A stretch of DNA of 5,423 nucleotides from positions 1 to 5,423 of the forward strand of contig JAFDFT010000194.1 of NCBI GenBank assembly GCA_019309685.1. The letters are read 5' to 3'. Made by a program: the position numbers and the translations under genes. Positions within the stretch are counted from its first letter, which is position 1. Every line of letters starts with the position of its first letter. The stretch comes from Deltaproteobacteria bacterium (GTDB taxonomy: Bacteria; Desulfobacterota; Desulfobacteria; Desulfobacterales; JAABPS01). Below are positions 5,173-5,423 of the stretch, in pieces. Below the pieces are notes generated by a model. The model searched no databases and was not told where the DNA came from. It saw nothing but the letters and a program-made list of their open reading frames with translations.

Positions 5173-5423
5173 GCTTAACGGCAATAGGTATAATCGGTAT
5201 TATCATCCTGGTCATATTTCTGTTTTCCAAGATGCCAGTGGGCTTTGTAATGGGCTTCCTGGGTTTTCTTGGATTCAGCTATGTGGTCGATCTTGGCCCA
5301 GGCCTTTGTCTTCTGGCAAGGGATGTTTTCGAAGTCTTTTCATCTTACGGTTTAACCGTTATCCCTCTTTTTGTCTTTATGGGCCAGATTGCCTTTCATT
5401 CCGGCATCAGCCGAAGGCTTTAT
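5169..5423 (+). CDS. dctM: TRAP transporter large membrane subunit, DctM family (N-terminal part)
   Basis: The first 85 codons of the large TRAP permease subunit, cut by the right window edge; the full protein is normally about 430 residues with roughly a dozen membrane segments. The ATG overlaps the dctQ TGA as ATGA, with GAGG (5155-5158) 10 nt upstream, so translation is probably coupled. Visible family features are the first membrane segment (about 3-20), KMPVGFVMGFLGFLGF (21-36) and GLTVIPLFVFMGQIAFHSGIS (61-81), which corresponds to the conserved N-terminal DctM region where Ser/Pro-rich and hairpin elements contribute to the Na+ and substrate path. DctM carries the transport activity, normally Na+-coupled, for the organic acid bound by DctP, most likely the one encoded divergently at 383-1408. 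Confidence 0.93.
   Translation, partial: MSLTAIGIIGIIILVIFLFSKMPVGFVMGFLGFLGFSYVVDLGPGLCLLARDVFEVFSSYGLTVIPLFVFMGQIAFHSGISRRLY

Noticed and set aside
1..5423. CRISPR array, tRNA/rRNA gene, insertion sequence or prophage signal
   Set aside because: No regularly spaced repeats, cloverleaf-like segments, transposase frames or terminal inverted repeats were seen.

Overview
This 5.4 kb window looks like bacterial chromosome from an anaerobic, carboxylate-using Gram-negative. The closest feel is Desulfobacterota/Syntrophobacterota, but that is inferred from gene content: a TRAP transporter, a flavin/iron-sulfur dehydrogenase pair and an acyl-CoA synthetase. No phylogenetic marker is present. No RNA genes, CRISPR array or mobile element were seen.

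Layout. (1) At the left edge is the 3' end of an AMP-forming acyl-CoA synthetase on the + strand. It ends at a strong hairpin (about 322-368) that can terminate transcription from both sides. (2) Convergent to it, on the - strand, is dctP, the periplasmic solute-binding protein of a TRAP transporter. It has a signal peptide and its own promoter. (3) An AT-rich divergent promoter region of about 290 bp separates dctP from a + strand pair. That pair is an FAD-binding (GlcD / VAO-PCMH type) dehydrogenase and, 12 nt later, a ferredoxin-plus-two-CCG-domain iron-sulfur protein (GlcF/LldE/HdrD type). (4) An intergenic stretch of about 280 bp follows, with a good promoter, a terminator-like hairpin downstream of it, a second imperfect hairpin and a doubtful short ORF. 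(5) The window closes with dctQ (small TRAP membrane subunit) and the first 85 codons of dctM (large TRAP membrane subunit), overlapping by ATGA.

Working model (inference). DctP captures an organic acid in the periplasm and DctQM imports it with Na+ (or H+). The flavoprotein oxidises the imported substrate, and electrons pass through the iron-sulfur partner towards the quinone pool or another carrier. The acyl-CoA synthetase could activate a related acid, but it lies in a separate, convergent transcription unit. The substrate cannot be read from sequence; a 2-hydroxy acid or an aromatic/alkylphenol-type compound both fit.

The parts belong to known families. The features most worth a second look are the TRAP genes split around a dehydrogenase pair, the pairing of a VAO/PCMH-like flavoprotein C-terminus with a CCG iron-sulfur protein, and the possible attenuator in front of dctQM.
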